From Ustulina deusta (taxonomy: Eukaryota; Ascomycota; Sordariomycetes; Xylariales; Xylariaceae), in assembly GCA_023159155.1 (NCBI GenBank), contig JAJNNX010000050.1, positions 1 to 64,000 of the forward strand: 64,000 nt of DNA, given 5' to 3'. The stretch's first letter is position 1; each line of letters begins with the position of its first letter. Both the position numbers and the translations under genes were made by a program. Shown here in pieces: positions 11,701-24,995 of this stretch. The notes beneath the pieces were generated by a model. It was given only the letters and a program-made list of their open reading frames with translations, had not been told where the DNA came from and did not search any database.

Positions 11701-14700
11701 CTATTTTAAGCTTATTAATTATTTATTAATAAATATTTAATAAATATATTTTTTTTATTTTGTTATAATTAATAAAATATAAATAAACTTTTTTTTTTTA
11801 GTTATATATTTAATATAATTTTAATAAAACTTTTAATTTTTATATTATTTAAAAACTAATAATTTATAAAAAACTTAATTTTAAATATTCTTATTTTATT
11901 TTTAGTTTTTAAACAATTAAAACAACTTTAATTTTTAAATATAGCTAGCTTTTTATTATTAAATAATTTTAAAAAAAAAATTTATAAAAAAAAAGAAAAT
12001 TTTAAGCAAACTAATATTTAAAAAAGAATTTAAAAAAAATAAAATTTTAAAACTTAAAAAAGCAAAATTTAAACTAAAACTAAAATAACTTAAAATATAT
12101 TAAAAAATATTATAGCTATATAAGTTTATAATTTTATATTAGTTTTAATAAAACTTTTTTAATAAAAAAAAATAAAACATTAATTTTTTATTATATTTAT
12201 TTTAATATTTTTAAAAAATAATTATAATTTAATAATAAAAAATATATTTAAAAGTATTAATTTTAAACTTTTTAGTTTTGCTACTTTATTTATTTTTTAT
12301 TTTATTAGTTTATTTTTTAATATTTTAAATTTTATTTATATTAAAAAAGCTAAAATATAAAAAATAAAACTTTATTTAATAACTAGGTTTATAAATTAGT
12401 AAAAAAACTAAATAAAATATTATTATATTTTAAACTAAAAATAATTAATTTTAATATATTATAAGCTAATTTAAAAAATATACTAAAAAATTAATAAAAA
12501 TATATTTAATAATATTACTAAAATAATTTAAGTTTTATTAATAGTTTATTATAATTTTAATTACATAATTATTATTTATAAAATATTTTAAGTTTATATA
12601 TATAAAATTAATAAAAATATTAATAAGTTTATTTTTATATTTAATAGTTTAGTTTAAAAATATTAATTTGTTAAATTTTAATAAAAATATAAATTATAGA
12701 ACTATTTTTATATAAATTTAAAAAAAATTATATAAAATTTTTATAAATTTAAATATTTTTTATAAATTATTTATTAATAAAATTATTAAATTAATATATA
12801 ATACTAAATAAGTTTATAAAAATTATTAATAAATTAAATTTTTAGTAAACTTTAAAAGTTTAAAAATATTTATTTTAAAATAGCTAAAATAAGTATTAAT
12901 TATAAAAAAGAAAAAAATTTATTTATAAAAAAATATATATATATATTAATTAATTATTTTAATTAAAAATTAAAAATTTTAAGTATTTAACTAGTAAAAA
13001 AAATTTATAATAAAAATAGCTTTAATAGTTTATTTAACTTAAAAAATAAATAAAATTAATAAAAGTTTTTTTATTAGTTTTTTTATTTATTTTAGCTAAA
13101 ATATATAACTAAAACAAATTAATTATAAATTAATAATATTAAAATAAAAATTTTAGTTTTATATAATATTAAAACTTATATTTTTTTAATAATTAATTAT
13201 AAATTTATATAATAAATTAAGCAATAATTAAAAATAAAAATAATTTATTTAATTTAACTTTAAAAACTTTATAACTATTAAAACAAAATAATTAATCAAA
13301 CAAAATATTTTAATAAAAACTTAAAAATAATAATTAATTTAACTAAATAATTTAATTTTATTAGTTTAATTTTTATTAATAATTATTATTAAACTTTTTA
13401 ATTATAAATAACAAAATATAAACCTAAAAATATAAAAAAATATTAATTAATATAATTAAGCGCTAAAAAAATATTATTAAATATTAAAATAATTATTTTA
13501 AAAATAATTAAAACTAAAAAAAATATAAAAAAAAACTTAAAATTTTTAAACTTAAAACAAAAAAAGTTTATATAATAATTTTTTTAATAAAAAAAAACTA
13601 AGCTACTATTAAAAAAATTATATAAAACTTTTAGAAGTATTTTTATTAAAATAAATCAAAATAACTAGCTAAAAAAACTTTAAAAAAACTTATTATAATT
13701 AAGTTTATAATAATTAAAAATAATTATATTAAACTATTTAAAAAAAATTTAAAAGTAATTAATATTTTATAAAAAAAATAAATTTAAATTAATTAAGTAA
13801 TATTATAAAAAACTTTTAATAATAAACTAATTTTATTTTTAAACAAAAAAACTTTAAATATATAAAATTAATATAAAACTTTTTGCTTTTTTAGCTATTA
13901 TATCTAAAAAAGGGTTTTTTTTTTAAAAATATAAAATTTTATTATTATTATAACTAAGATTTAATATAGTACTAGAACTTAATAATAAAAAATATACTTT
14001 TAAATTTTATTAATATTAAATATTTATATAGTTTATTTTATTTAAAAAAATTTTACAAATAAATTACTAGTTATAAATTTTATTAAACAAAATATAAACT
14101 TATATATTATTTTTATTTTATTTATATTTAAATTTAAACTAATTAAATATAAATTTATAATTAATTATTAATAAAAAAATATATATATTTAAAAAACTAA
14201 ATTATATTAGTTTTAAATATTAATAATATTATATTTAATTATTATAATATTATTTATTTTATAAAACCAGATATTATTAAAACTTTTTATTAATTATTAT
14301 TAATTATAAAATTATATTTTTTTTTAAACTTGTAAAAAAATATTTTAATAAAAAGGTTCATTATTTAGTAATAAGTTTTTATTAATATATGAATCTAAAT
14401 TTTTTTTTTAAATTTATAAATATTTATATAAATAATATTTTAATTTATTTTAAAATTAAAAAATAATACTAAACTTATTATAAAAAAATAATTTATTACT
14501 TATATTAAACTAAATATTAAAAAAATATTAAAAAGTTTTATTTTAATATATTTATTATTAATTATTTAAAAATAATTATAAAAGCTAAAATTAAAATTTT
14601 AATAATTTTAAAAATACTAAGTTAATTTGGTTGTTTTTTAAGCTTTATAATTATGTTTATATATTTATTTACTATGCCAGTAAAATTACTATTTTCTTAA

Positions 14701-15896
14701 ATTAACTATTAAAAAAAATAAACTATTTGTAATAAAACTAGAATAAAAACAAACTTTTAAATATATAAAACTACTAATATATAAAATATTTATTTTTGTT
14801 TTTTTTAAACTTAGCTAATTAATATAAATAAAAACAAATATTTTATATAATATAATAAAAAATATTTTAAAAACTTATAAAATATTTTTTTAAAATAATA
14901 ATACTAATTAAACAAATTTATTTAATATAAAACTATTTATTTTTAAGTTTATAGTAATATTTAATAGTTTTATAAGTATTAAATATTATTTTAGTAATAT
15001 TTATTATTTTTAAACTTAAAAAGCAATAAAATTAACTAATTAAAAACTAGACTAATAACTTTATTTTTATATTAATAAATATTAAAATAACTAAAATATT
15101 TATTTTTTTGTTTTAAACTTTATATATAATATTTTATAATATTTATTAATTAATATATTATTACTAAAAATAGCAATAAAAATTAAAATATAAAACTTTT
15201 TAATAGTAAATATTAATAAAATTATTATAAATTTTAATACTAAGTAATAAGCGTTTAAATTAATCTATTAGATTTAGAATATTTAAAAAATAATATATAA
15301 TATAGCAACTTTTATATAAAAATAATATAAGCTACAAACTAATAAAAAAATATTTAATAGATTTTAAAATAAAAAATAAAGTTTTTTTTAAAAAAAAAAG
15401 TTTTATAATATAAGTACTAATTATTAGATTAAATTTCTAATTAATTAAACTTTTTAAAATTTGAAAAAAACAAAAATTTAGCTATATTTTTAATTTATTT
15501 AATTTTTATAAAATAAAAAACTTATTTTATATTAACTAATTATAAAAAATAAGCAATAAATTTTTATTTTAATAAATTTAATTATCATTTTTAACTGAAA
15601 ATATTAATAACAAAATAAAGTTTAAAGTTAAATAAATCAAACAATTAAAAATATATAAAAAAAATAAAAAACTATAGTATTAAATTGCTTAAAAAAACTA
15701 TAATCTTAATAATATTTAATATATAGCTTAAAATTTTAAAAATATAATAATTAAGCTTAACTAATTTTATAAAATTATAAAAATAAATATATATAATAAT
15801 AATAAAGCAATATAATATAAAAAAACTATATAAATTTAATATTATTAATAACTTTAAACTAAAATTACATTTAAACTTTTATTTTAAAAAAAAGTA

Positions 15897-16122
15897 GTAT
15901 AATAATTAGTATAGTTTTAGCAAAACTTATAAGAACTTCAAACTTATATAATAATAAAATAAAAAATCTATGCATAGATTAATTTATAATTTTATAGCTA
16001 TATATATAGAGTTTATATCTATTTATTTTATAAACTCTGACTTTTTTCTTTTTTTAGCTTAGAGTCTTTGTTTATAGTATTAATAAACTAGCTATAGAAG
16101 CTTTACTTGACTGATTATAACA
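15897..16122 (-). repeat. LTR copy D
   Basis: Reverse orientation. It retains some G/C (CTTGACTGATTATAACA at its outer end). Together with C it bounds the element at 11479-16122. The outer sequence TGTTATAATC on the reverse strand suggests the original LTR began TG. Confidence 0.8.
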
Positions 16123-16789
16123 GTTTTAGTAGATTTAGATTTTTTTATATAGTTAAACATTTTTAAAAATTAGTAAAAAAAAACTTAAAAAAATAAATAA
16201 ATAAAAAAACCTAAAAAAAAAATAATATTACAAACTTATAGTATAAAAAACTAGTTAAAAAAATTAAGCGTTAGGCGTATAAAAAAGCTTTTAATATATA
16301 ACTAATAAAAAAAATATTAAAAGTTTTAAGTTATATAATAAATTACTAAATTATTAATAAATAAATAAGCTTAAATTATTAGATTACTAATAAGCAAATA
16401 AGCTTAGATTACTAATAAAAATATAAGTTCAAATTATTAGTAAGCAAGTAAACTAAAAAAACAAAATTTAATTAGTAAAACTTAACTTTAAAAAAAAAAT
16501 TAGCTATAAAGTTATAAACATATTTGTTATATTTTATAATTAAACAAATTTATTATTATTATTTAATCTAAGCATATAGCAAGTTTTTAAAACTAGTTAT
16601 ATAAAAGTATATTTTTTAACAAGTATTACAAACGTACAAAAAGCAGATCTATCTATAACATTAATTTCTTATCGAACAAACTTATGTTTTGCCACAATAC
16701 TACAGCAAACTACTATATTAGCTAGTCTAATATAGCAGGGTTATTATAATAGAGCTAAGTACTTTTAAATAAAAATAGAATTAATTAAT

Positions 16790-19700
16790 TTTTTTTTATT
16801 GTTTTAAATATAAATTATTAAATTAAAAATTCTTTTTTTTATAATTTTGCTATTATTTAAAAGCTTATATTACTTTAAGTACTATAATATTAATAATTAA
16901 TATTTATTAGTTATATTTAGTTAGCTAGCCTTTTTATTTAATTTTATAATATAATTTATAATTATATGTTTGTTTTATTATTATATTTTGTATTTTGTAT
17001 TTATTTAAATTATTTATAAAGTTTAGCATAAATAAGTTATATATAATATTAGTTTTTTAAAACTTAAATAGTTAAATAAAAAAAACATTATAAAAATAAA
17101 CATATTATATTAAAAATATAAAATAATATGTTTATAATTTAATATAGCTAAAGATTTAAAACAAGCTAATAAACTTAGATATAAGTTTAAAATATTTAAA
17201 ATTTAAGTTTTTTATAAATAATATTACTATATTTCTAACTTTAGAAGTTATAAGTTTATATTTAATATTATAATATTTTTAATATTTTTTAATTATAATT
17301 TATTACTAATTTTTTAAGTTATTTTTAATAATTTATAATTTTTATAATTATTTTTATACTATTAGTACTTTTTTTAAAATAAAGTTATTTTTAATAAATA
17401 GTTTAAATTTTAATATATAGCTATATAGGGCTTTAAAAAATAACCTATTAATTATATTATTAATAACTAAATTAATTATAAAATATCTTCAAAAAAATAA
17501 TTATAACTAATTAGTTTATTTATTATTAATAACATATTTAAAGTAGTTTTTAATTGTTTAATTTAGATGTTTTATTTGTTTATTAGGTCTAAAATAAAAC
17601 ATAACTAAATATTTTTTTTTAATTTTAAAATAATAATATAAGTTTAATTAAAAATAACTAGTAAAAAAAAACTATAGTTTAATATAATATTTATAAAACT
17701 TTTATAAATATATTTAATGTTTTAATAAAATAAAATAGCAAGCTATATTAAAATTATTTTAATATTAATAAAAAACAAATATATTAATTTAGTAGTTTTT
17801 ATAAAAAATTAAAAGCAGTCTAACTATAAAATCTATAAATAGTTTTTATATAAAAACAAAAAATATAAATAAAATATTAAGTTTGCTATATTTTTAATAA
17901 TATTTTAGTTTAGATCTAAAATATATTATATAATTATTTATATAATTATTAATTTTTATTTTTATTTTTAGTTAAAAAAACTTATATTATAATAGTTTAA
18001 ATATATATTTTTATTTAAAATAGTTTATTAATAAAATATTATAATATAATTTAATAAACTAAAAATAAATAAATTTAAAAAAAAATATAAACTTTGTTTT
18101 TATAATATAAAAAAGATTTTTTAATATTAATATATTTTTTAATTAATTTATATTTAAAGTTTTTTTATTAAATATTTTAGATTATATTTTATAAACTTTA
18201 TAATATATCTAAATTTTAAAAGTTTTTATTATTTATAGCTATTTATACCTATATATATATAACTATTTATGTAAAAATAGTTTTTTTTTAAAAGTTAGGT
18301 AGTATATATTTTATTTATTAGTATTTTTAAGTATTTATTAAAAATCTTAATCTATATTATTACAATTTTTTTTACTATTAAAAAAAATTAGTATTCCAGG
18401 GCAAATTATTTATATAATTAAGTTAACGCAATAAAAAGTTAGTTTTATTTTGTTTATTTTATTTATATTTAATAATAAAATTAAAAAAGCTAAATATATA
18501 TATTAATAAGTTTGTTTTTTATTTAGTTTTAAAGTTTTTATAAATATTTAAAACTTATTATAATTAATTAATATTTTAATTAGTAATTTATTTTCTTTAA
18601 AAATAATACTACTAATATTTAAAATATTTTTTTTAAAAATAATACTACTAATATTTAAAATATTTTTTTTAAAAAAAGTTTTTTATTTGTGCTGCTTTAA
18701 AAAAATTAGTTTTTATTAATATTTATTTTTTAAGGTTAAAATATATATAAAAAATAGGTTTTCTAAATAAATTCTAAAGTTTTTTAAAAGTTTTTATTAT
18801 AGAACGGTCTAAAAAAAAATTTATTTTTTTATTTTAGTTATATTTTCTTTTTTAAATATTAAGTTAAAAGAATAATAACTTAGAAATACTTTTTAATAAA
18901 GCATTAATAAAAATTATTATAACTTATAATAAAAATTAAAAAATAGTTATTATTTAATTATATTAACATAATTAAAGTTTATTTTAATATTTTAAATAAA
19001 TATAATATATTTAAAAAATTTAAGTTTTTTTCAATAAAACTAATATTTTATATATATAGGTTTAAAAAGTAGCAAAAATATTATATAAACTTATAAATAT
19101 AACTAAAATTTTGTAATAGTTATAATATATATAAAATATTTTTTTTTAATTTAAATATAATAATAAGTGTTTTTAAAATTAATTTTAATAAATATTTTAA
19201 TATATATAAATTTATTTATTAATTCTAAAATAAAAATAAAAATATAGCATTTTTTATATATAATATAATTAAATTTTTTATAGTTTATATATAGTTTTAA
19301 ACTTTTATTTTTTTTAAAAATAAATAAAATAAAAGCTTTAGCTAAGCTTTTAGATTTTTAGATTTTTTTATTAGCTATTATTTTTATAAACTATTTTTAA
19401 AAAATTTTAAGTTTGTTTTAAGCTAATAAATAAATAAAATAATAAAATATTATAGTATTATTTTATAAATTAATTATTAAGTTTTTTTGTTTAAAATATA
19501 ACAAAATATTAGTTTTATTAATATTAAAAAAATTAGCTAAATTATAAAATTTTAGCGGAATATTATTAAAACTAATATAATTTTTTTAATTAAAAAAGTT
19601 TAAAAAAATATATAATAGCTTAATAATATTTTTTATTTTTATAAGCTTTAGCAAATTAATAAATTATAATTAACTTAAAATATTTAAGCTTTAAGTTATA

Positions 19701-21665
19701 AAACTAAGAATTTAAACTTAAATTAAATATAATTTTTTAGTTTTTTAGTATAGTTTAAAAAAAAAGTCCTAAACTTTTTTTTAATTTATTATTTTATAAT
19801 TATTAATAAATTTATAAATAATTTAATAATCACTATAAATAAAAATTTTATTTTTAATTATATATTATAAAATATAAATATAAAATAAAAATATAACTAA
19901 GATAATTATATTTAATATAAAAATTTAAATTAATAAATATTATATAAAATATAAAATTAATATAAAATAAATATAAAAAATTATAGATTTAGCTTAAGTT
20001 TTATAACTAAAACTAAAATTAATTTTTAATTTTTTTTAATTATTATTTAAATATTTATTAAAATATATTAAAAAATTATATAAATAATTTTAGTTTAAAT
20101 AATAGTTATTTTTTTATAAATAGTAAAATATATTAAAGTTTTTTTATTTTTAGTTTAATTAAGTTTTTTAAATCTAATATTTTTAATTTTTTAATAAATA
20201 TTACTAGTTAGGTTTTTTATAATTATAATTAATATAATTTGTTTTTTTATAATTAAAACAAAAAAAGTTTTAAATATTATTATTTTATTTTAAATAATTA
20301 TTAAAGTTATTTTATAGTTATTTTTAGGGTAGATTAGAGGTATATTAGCTAAAATATTTAAAAAATAATAATTTTTTAAATATATAATTATTAAAAAGTT
20401 ATTTTAGCTAGTTATAATATTAATAATTATTTTAGCTTCAAATTATATTATAGTACTTTTAGTTTTAATAAAAATAATCTTTATTATTAAAATATTTATA
20501 TTTAAAAAAGCTTTAGTATTATTACTAATTTTAAAGTTTATTAGTATTAGTTTAGTTAATATTTAAATATAAAAGTTTTTATTAAAGTTTTATAGCTTTA
20601 AAAATAAAAATTATTAATTTTTAATAATATTATACTATATTTATTATTACTAATTTTTTTTAAAATAATAAATTATTAAAATTTATAATTTTTTATTAAA
20701 ATAGATCGGTTAGTTTTTAGTACTATAATATAGTTTTTTTATTATTCCTTTATTATTCTTTTTTAAATTTTAATCTAAAATAAATATTAATTAAATATTT
20801 TAAAGTTTTAATTAATTTATTACTAAGCTTTTTTTAACTGCTTGTTAATATTTATAATAAAAAAAATTAATTAGCACATTAAAGTTTTAGTTTAGTTAAT
20901 AAAAGTTTTATAATTAAATTTATAAAAAAAGCAATTTTAGTACTTTTTTAAAAAAAAAATATGTAATAAGTTAAAATTAAAAAAGTTATATTATTTTTAG
21001 TGCTAATTTTTATATTTTAAGTAAAAAATCGAAAAAAAATCTAAAAAATTGAAAAATTTAAAGTTTTTTAGATTTTTAGCTTTTTTTTAATATTTATGTT
21101 TTTTAGGTTTTTATTTTAATATTAATTTATATATATTTATAAATTAAGATTTTTTAATTTAAAAATAAATTATTTTTATTTTCTTAGCTATTTATTTATT
21201 TTTTTAAGTTTTGCTTTGAACTAAATATTTTATTATAATAAAAATTAGTTAATATTTTTAAGTTATAAAGTATTATTATTATTTTAGTAACTAAGTATTA
21301 AACTATTACTAAGTTTTAAGTTTTAATTTTTATTTAAAAAAAATTAGTATAGTTTGATTACTTATTTATAGCTAATTTGTTTTTTTTAGAAAGCATTAAT
21401 CTAGTTAATAATCCGGGGTTTTTAGGAGCTATTATATAAATATATTATAAATAACTTTAAAAAAAAGCTTTAGAATTATTATAAATAAAAAGTTTATAAA
21501 GTTAAATATAATATATATAAAAATAAATTATATATTTAGTAAAGTTAGCTTATAAAACTAAAGCTTATAAAAAAGATTTTTTATTAAAATAGGTGCAAAT
21601 ATAGTATATATATATAGTAAGTGTGCACTAGTCCTAGTATGCTAGGCATAATATTTTATTACTTA
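16790..21665 (+). mobile_element. Repeat family 2 element, degraded
   Basis: Its left part (16790-17070) and right part (21440-21665) each have an inverted partner elsewhere in the block (60-330 and 2165-2415). The interior is uniformly AT-rich and contains a 36-bp tandem duplication at 18605-18676. A G-rich purine-like stretch (CCGGGG...GGAG, about 21411-21430) just before the right part could be a polypurine tract ahead of a 3' LTR. No left LTR was found between 16123 and 16790. Element type and borders are tentative. Confidence 0.5.
18605..18676. repeat. 36-bp tandem duplication
   Basis: The unit beginning AATACTACTAATATTTAAAA is present twice in a row without visible change (starts at 18605 and 18641). 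In a RIP-damaged region the identical copies suggest a duplication that occurred after RIP. Confidence 0.7.
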
Positions 21666-22552
21666 ATTTTATAAACTATTATATTCAGTAATTATTATTT
21701 TAAATTTATTTAAAAGTTAATTAATAGTTTACTACTAGTCTGTTTATTAAAAAATATTTATATAATATTTTTTAATTAATATTTTTGTTAATACTTAAGT
21801 TAATAAAATATTTGTTTTATTTAAAAAAGTTTACTATATTATTTTTAGTTTTTTATAATAATTATCATAATATTTTACAGTTTAAATTTTTGCTATAAAA
21901 CTTTTAAATAATTTAAAATAGTATTAAAAATAGTTTAATTTATAAAATTTTCAAATATATAAATTGCTTATTTTATTTTTAATATAAGTTACTATATATT
22001 AATTAATTAAATTTATAACTTTTTTATTAAATTTTTTTGCTTATAATAGTATTAATAATTTATTTAAATTTATTGCTTATTTAAACAATAATAAGTTATT
22101 TATTTTTATTATTATTATATTTAGCTATAATAAATTAAATAAATAATAAATTTTATATAAATAATATATCTAATAATTATTATTATATATTAAAGCAATA
22201 TTTTTTATTAAATTAAAATAGATTTTTTTAAAAGTTATTTAATAAAAAACAAACTTTTTTATAAGCTATATTTTTTATATAAAGTTTTTTAAAGTTTATA
22301 TTATATTATTAGAAAAAAAATTAAATTTTAGTAAATAGTTTAAGTTTATATTAAGTAGTTATAATATATACTATATATAAATTGTTTAATTATTTAAAAA
22401 ATATTTAAACATAGTTCTAATATACTTTATAAAAATAATATTTAGATCATTATATATTAAGCAATTATAAAAAACAAAGGTTTATTTTAAAAGCAAACTT
22501 TATATTAAAATTAAAAATTTTTATTTTATTTTATAAAAATATATTAATATAT

Positions 22553-23021
22553 AACACAAGCTCGCTTTACACACAAGCTTGTTTTGGACTTTTTTCTTTA
22601 TATTTTTATATATAATCTTTTAGTAAAAATACTTACTTTACTTTTTGCTAACTTTCTTAGGTTAGTAGCTATAACAAAATAAAATATATATTTAGGTTTA
22701 TAATTAAATAATAATTTTAAAAATAGCTTTCTTAATTTTATAGCTATTTTATTTATAGCGTTATAGCAAAGTATACTAAAATAATCCTTGTAATTTTTTA
22801 AAACTTAAATATTTCTAAAAATAAAATAGCTATAAAATTACAGAAAATATATTTAGATTTATTATTTAGTTAAAATTCTAAAAATATAAATTATTAATCT
22901 ATACAACTTATATTAGCAAAGTTATAAAAAATACACTAAGTATTTTACTAAAGAATATATATAGAAAAATACATAAAAACAGTATAAAACAAGCTTATAT
23001 ATAAAGCAAGCTTATGTTATA
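22553..23021. mobile_element. Small element with terminal inverted repeats (MITE-like)
   Basis: The left end reads ATAACACAAGCTCGC ... ACACAAGCTTGTTTT. The right end reads AAAACAAGC ... AAAGCAAGCTTATGTTAT, its inverted counterpart. Similarity of the inverted arms continues inward over roughly 100 bp (the GTAAAGTAAGTATTTT-like block against the ACTAAGTATTTTACTAA-like block). At about 470 bp with no coding capacity it fits a non-autonomous DNA transposon or a fold-back element. The target-site duplication is uncertain because flanks and ends are A/T only. Confidence 0.65.
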
Positions 23022-23309
23022 AGTTATAGGTTTTTTATAAATAAATTAATAAAAAAATATAAGTAGCTATTAAATAATTACTAAGTACTAGCTAGGTATA
23101 AGTTATATAACTTAAAAATTAAAGATTATAGTTTATATAGCTTATGGGTTATAGCCACGCTATTAGCCACTAGCCACTATATTATAATTATTATAATATT
23201 AAAAATAAAATAACTATAAAATTAAAACATTTATCTTTAGATTTATAATTTAATTTTAAATCTAACTAGTTATATAATTTATTTTATAATAGCTTTTAAA
23301 TTAAAAAAG

Positions 23310-23405
23310 TTAAAAAAATAGACTAAGTACTTTACTAAGGAATTTGTATGTAAAAGTACATAGAAAAAGTGCAAAACAAGCTTGTGTGCGAAGCAAGCTT
23401 GTGTT
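23310..23405. repeat. Extra right-arm copy of the TIR element
   Basis: This matches the right end of the element at 22553-23021, about 388 bp downstream in the same orientation, with more G/C kept (CAAAACAAGCTTGTGTGCGA). It is the last repeat before the block ends. The parallel stretch 23190-23300 also resembles 22800-22890, so a partial tandem copy of the element is likely. Confidence 0.65.
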
Positions 23406-23702
23406 ATGGGTTATTAGAATAGTTTTTATTTATTAATCTACGGACTAAATCTAGCTATAAGGAGAAGATCATGTGAGGGGATCCACAGTACCTACATTTC
23501 AGCCAATATACCGATTAATCACATATCCCTTTTACTTGTCAGTTTTAGTGGGAAATATTTCCGGTTAGGTGCACACCAGCCCGTCACCTGCACCTGTCCC
23601 ACCTGTGCAGGTTTCCTGCTAAGTCTTGCTGAGCCACTCTCACTCCATTGTGTAAATATCTATGCACTGCCCAAGTACAGGAACAAGAACGTTGCTGGCG
23701 TC

Positions 23703-24867
23703 ATGGCCTCGGAGTCTCGCTTCACGTCGCAGAACAAGACAACACAGCAGCGCATTTCCAACAACACTGTTGGCCTTGTTGCTCTCTCCGACTTTCGCAA
23801 GCGGCGCGCCGAGGTTCTCGAACAACAGGAGCGCGAAGCCCGTGAAGCCGCCATCGCAGGCTCCCCAACATCAACGTCCACACCAGACCGCTCCTTGACC
23901 AGCACGCCTGACACCGCCTGCGACCCAGCGGCGCACCCTAAGAAAAAGAAGAAGCGGAAGGTTGGCGGGGCCAAGCTCTCATTTGGCAGTGACGAGGACG
24001 AGGACGATGCAGGCGGAGATGTGACAAGACCTGAGGAGGGACAAGGGGGCGGCGAGTCCGCCGATAAGGGCACGGGCAACATCAAGGGCAAATTCAAGGT
24101 CAATTCATCCGTCGCGGTTGTCCCACGCTCTCTTACCAAGTCAGCATTGCGTCGCGAGGCTGCCGAGAGAGACGCTCTCAGGCGCGAGTTTCAACAGCGC
24201 CAGGAGCGAGTCAAGGCCACCGAAATTGCCATACCATTTGTGTTCTACGATGGCTCCAACATCCCCGGAGGAACGGTGCGTGTCAAGAAGGGCGATTTTG
24301 TGTGGCAGTTCCTGGACAAGAGTAGGAAGGTCGGAGCAGACCTGGGTGTGGGCGAGAGGGCCAACGCCCGGAGGGAATGGGCGCGGGTGGGTGTGGATGA
24401 TCTCATAATGGTACGAGGGAATGTTATCATTCCCCATGTGAGTTATCCTATCCTCGAATATGCTAACAACGCTAAGAAATGGCCGAGAGACGACTAGCTG
24501 ACAAGAACTATAGCACTATGACTTCCTATTCTTCATCATGAACAAGACCCTGGGGCCAAACGGGACCATTCTGTTCAACTACGACGCCGAAGCATCGAGA
24601 TCACGGCCCAACCGCCCAATTGCCAGCGATGATCAAATGTCTCCTCCATTTGATATCCCCCTCTCCACCGCCAGTACACAAACCCCTGTCGAGTCTATTG
24701 AGGGTGCACTCGACGACCCGACCATGACCAGAGTAGTAGACCGAAGATGGTACGAGCGGAATAAACACATATATCCTGCCAGCATGTGGCAAGACTTCGA
24801 TCCCGAAAAGGATTACCAGAAGGAAGTCAGGCGTGATCCCGGCGGTAACACGTTCTTCTACGCCTGA
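23703..24867 (+). CDS. XAP5/FAM50 family nuclear protein
   Basis: Two exons, 23703-24437 and 24514-24867, with a 76-nt intron (GTGAGT donor, GCTGACAA branch site, TATAG acceptor), give 362 residues. The N-terminal half is basic and low-complexity: a KKKKKRK nuclear-localisation-type cluster near residue 82, then an acidic stretch and a Gly-rich linker. From about residue 170 the XAP5 domain is visible: IPFVFYDGSN, the KKGDFVWQFLDKSRK stretch, and, across the splice junction, HYDFLFFIMNK. It ends with RRWYERNKHIYPASMWQDFD. FAM50/XAP5 proteins are nuclear and linked to chromatin and pre-mRNA splicing in other eukaryotes; the exact role here is inferred. It is the first intact gene after the AT-rich block, only about 270 bp from its edge. 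The start gives the conserved short N-terminus, and no competing ATG lies upstream in frame. Confidence 0.93.
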
Positions 24868-24995
24868 AGACCATGGAAACAGCACATACCAGCCTGTGGG
24901 AACCAAAAAACCCCCCGGATAATAGATGACCCCCTGCTGCATGTTAGCGGTTAGGATCATGTTGTACGAGTCAATACTTACTGCACTGGATGAAG

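Larger units (their letters stand above)
11479..16122 (-). mobile_element. LTR retroelement copy 2, both LTRs present, RIP-degraded
   Basis: Two LTR copies, C (11479-11700) and D (15897-16122), lie in the same orientation and flank about 4.2 kb of degraded interior, giving about 4.64 kb in total. The interior is the reverse complement of the truncated copy at 2419-7147. Relative to that copy it lacks about 0.9 kb near its position 14920. The minus strand is given only because it is opposite to copy 1. No reverse transcriptase, integrase or GAG motif is readable, so Ty3 and Ty1 types cannot be separated. Confidence 0.75.
1..23430. repeat. AT-rich, RIP-degraded repeat block
   Basis: About 23.4 kb of very AT-rich DNA dominated by TpA and homopolymer A/T runs, with stop codons in all frames and no ORF that looks like a gene. 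Several blocks recur in direct or inverted orientation with scattered C-to-T or G-to-A differences. This is what repeat-induced point mutation leaves in ascomycete transposons (established knowledge). The change to normal composition is abrupt at about 23400-23480. The block could be subtelomeric, pericentromeric or an interstitial AT-rich isochore; nothing in the window decides this. Stretches inside the block not listed separately (about 330-1260, 7150-8130, 8410-10440, 21700-22550) hold only degraded AT-rich sequence that I cannot assign. Confidence 0.93.

Noticed and set aside
22553..23405. Telomere- or centromere-specific repeat
   Set aside because: No TTAGGG-type array and only two to three copies; the arms fit an inverted-repeat element better.
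23660..24139. 159-codon frame antisense to the XAP5 gene
   Set aside because: Shadow of the low-complexity region of the real gene; no domain.
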